Notes under the pieces: model-generated
What the model was told of the DNA's origin: nothing
Database searches by the model: none
What the model saw: the letters and a program-made list of their open reading frames with translations, nothing else
Program-made: the position numbers and the translations under genes
In this document: piece after piece, positions 4,284 through 5,108 of the stretch
Numbering within the stretch: position 1 is the first letter of the stretch
Layout: every line of letters starts with the position of its first letter
Assembly (NCBI GenBank): GCA_013152995.1
Contig: JAADFH010000043.1
Coordinates: 1 to 5,108 of the forward strand
Reading direction: 5' to 3'
Origin: Methanobacteriota archaeon
GTDB taxonomy: Archaea; Hydrothermarchaeota; Hydrothermarchaeia; Hydrothermarchaeales; BMS3B
DNA: 5,108 nucleotides

Positions 4284-4700
4284 CTAACACCCCTCGCACG
4301 AATCACCCGCAATAGCCGCCATTATATCGCTCACGCTGATTATGCCCTCCGGCATCTCCTCCACCTTGGTCTCGCCCCTTGCTCCACGCACCACGAACAG
4401 CCTGCTCACCCCGCACTCTGCCATGAGCTTTGCAGCCTCCAGCAGCGTCGCCGAGGGGTCCACGCAGAAGAACTTCCTGCTCATCACCTCCTCCACCCTT
4501 GCATCTCTGCTAACCCCCCTGTACAGCGCCTTAACCAGGTCCGTATCTGAGAGCACGCCCACAGGCTTTGACCCCTCCACCACCAGCACACCCGAGATTC
4601 CGCAGTTCTTCATCACCCTGGCGGCGTCCCTGATGCTCATCCCCCTCTCCACCGTTATTATGCTTCTTCTCAGGCACTCAACAACCCTCATATCCAGCAT
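4284..4700 (-). CDS. Two-CBS-domain protein, cysteine-rich
   Basis: A 138-residue cytoplasmic protein made only of a CBS pair (Bateman module), a fold that binds adenosyl ligands such as AMP, ATP or SAM and regulates partners. CBS1 spans about 8-62 and ends with the ligand-type motif GVLSDTD (48-54); CBS2 spans about 68-132 and ends with GIISVSD (119-125). It has six cysteines (C9, C33, C79, C96, C135, C138). C33 and C96 occupy equivalent positions in the two domains, and the tail ends CEGC. The ATG at 4700 follows GGAG (4712-4709), 8 nt away, and the stop of the upstream CBS gene by 4 nt, so the two are co-transcribed and perhaps form a heteromer. The domain call is firm; ligand, partner and any thiol or metal role are inference. 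Confidence 0.9.
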   Translation of the reverse strand: MLDMRVVECLRRSIITVERGMSIRDAARVMKNCGISGVLVVEGSKPVGVLSDTDLVKALYRGVSRDARVEEVMSRKFFCVDPSATLLEAAKLMAECGVSRLFVVRGARGETKVEEMPEGIISVSDIMAAIAGDSCEGC

Positions 4701-4704
4701 GGTA

Positions 4705-5108
4705 TCACTCCGCCAGGTAGGCTACGATGTCCGAGGATGTGAGCACTCCCGCAGGACGCAGCAGGTACTGCTTTGAGAGGCTCAGGTGCTCAGGCTTCTC
4801 CTCCTTCACCACGAACAGCCTGTGCACCTTCTCATGCACCATCATTCTTGCCGCCTCTTCAAGGGTTGCATCCTCCTCAATTATCAGCGCAAAAGGCGTC
4901 ATCACCTCCTCCACCCTGGTCTTCTCCGGCACCATGCCCTCAGCCACAGCCTTGAGCACATCGGTATCAGAGACCACCCCCACGATCTCCCCCTCCTCAT
5001 CAACCACCGCAAGCCCGGAAATCCTGTACTTCGCGATTGCCCTCGCCACCTCCTTCAGCGTCGCCCTTCTGTCAACGGTGTAAACACCCCTGGTCATGTA
5101 CTCCCTAA
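4705..5108 (-). CDS. Two-CBS-domain protein, probably N-terminally cut by window edge
   Basis: A small CBS-pair protein like its downstream neighbour, with at least 130 residues visible. Counted from the ATG at 5097, CBS1 covers about 1-55 and ends with GVVSDTD (40-46); CBS2 covers about 60-130 and ends with GVLTSSD (117-123). That ATG has GGGAG only 3 nt upstream and would remove the first residues of CBS1. The frame stays open to the window edge, reading R-E-Y before the Met, which matches the usual VxxxMT start of a CBS domain. The real start is therefore probably beyond 5108. No cysteine is visible, unlike the neighbour. The shared motif RVEEVM opens CBS2 in both proteins and points to an old tandem duplication. 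Its stop lies 4 nt before the next start. Likely role: adenosyl-nucleotide sensing with the neighbour. Confidence 0.85.
   Translation of the reverse strand, partial: REYMTRGVYTVDRRATLKEVARAIAKYRISGLAVVDEEGEIVGVVSDTDVLKAVAEGMVPEKTRVEEVMTPFALIIEEDATLEEAARMMVHEKVHRLFVVKEEKPEHLSLSKQYLLRPAGVLTSSDIVAYLAE

Noticed and set aside
3721..5083. Plus-strand frames opposite the deacetylase and CBS genes
   Set aside because: Shadow frames of clearly conserved proteins, with Ser/Thr/Pro-rich, motif-free translations.
1..5108. CRISPR array, insertion sequence or integration site
   Set aside because: No regularly spaced direct repeats, transposase-like protein, terminal inverted repeats or integrase were seen.

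Overview
The window looks like a GC-rich euryarchaeal chromosome segment from a strict anaerobe, in the Archaeoglobus / methanogen / Thermococcus part of the tree. Three things suggest this. Intergenic gaps are AT-rich with archaeal BRE/TATA-type boxes. Shine-Dalgarno sites are of the GGAGGTG type. One rubrerythrin closely resembles the Pyrococcus type. I cannot name the species.

Left block, 1-2825, minus strand: a tightly packed oxygen and ROS defence cluster. In transcription order it holds a 34-residue RCKP-type rubredoxin-like protein (2825-2721), a rubrerythrin (2710-2210), a second, Pyrococcus-type rubrerythrin (2139-1636), a one-iron superoxide reductase (1624-1259), an FprA-type flavodiiron oxidase (1254-34), and the first codons of a rubredoxin running off the left edge (37-1). 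Gaps inside the two sub-blocks are 4-11 nt or overlaps. The two rubrerythrins are separated by 70 nt containing a T-run, a TATA-like box and a near-palindrome, so the cluster may be two transcription units. Together the products would reduce superoxide to peroxide (superoxide reductase), peroxide to water (rubrerythrins) and O2, or possibly NO, to water or N2O (FprA), with rubredoxin-type proteins as electron carriers.

Middle, 2826-3347: a roughly 93-nt divergent promoter region, then a plus-strand Lrp/AsnC-family regulator. The region has a BRE-TATA pointing at the redox genes, a second TATA-like box pointing at the regulator, and an 11-bp dyad just before the regulator's start. The regulator is the obvious candidate to control the cluster.

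Right block, 3322-5108, minus strand: an ArnD-like polysaccharide deacetylase that converges on and overlaps the regulator gene by 26 bp; about 150 nt of non-coding DNA with a 9-bp GC-rich inverted repeat; and a tandem pair of small two-CBS-domain proteins 4 nt apart. One of the pair has six cysteines; the other has none in the part visible and is cut by the right edge.

The most unusual points are the apparent AUA (or AUC) start of rubredoxin overlapping the fprA stop, the dyad and divergent promoter architecture beside the Lrp-family gene, a near-palindrome at a likely internal promoter before the second rubrerythrin, and a Lys-Lys-His variant at the superoxide reductase active-site loop.
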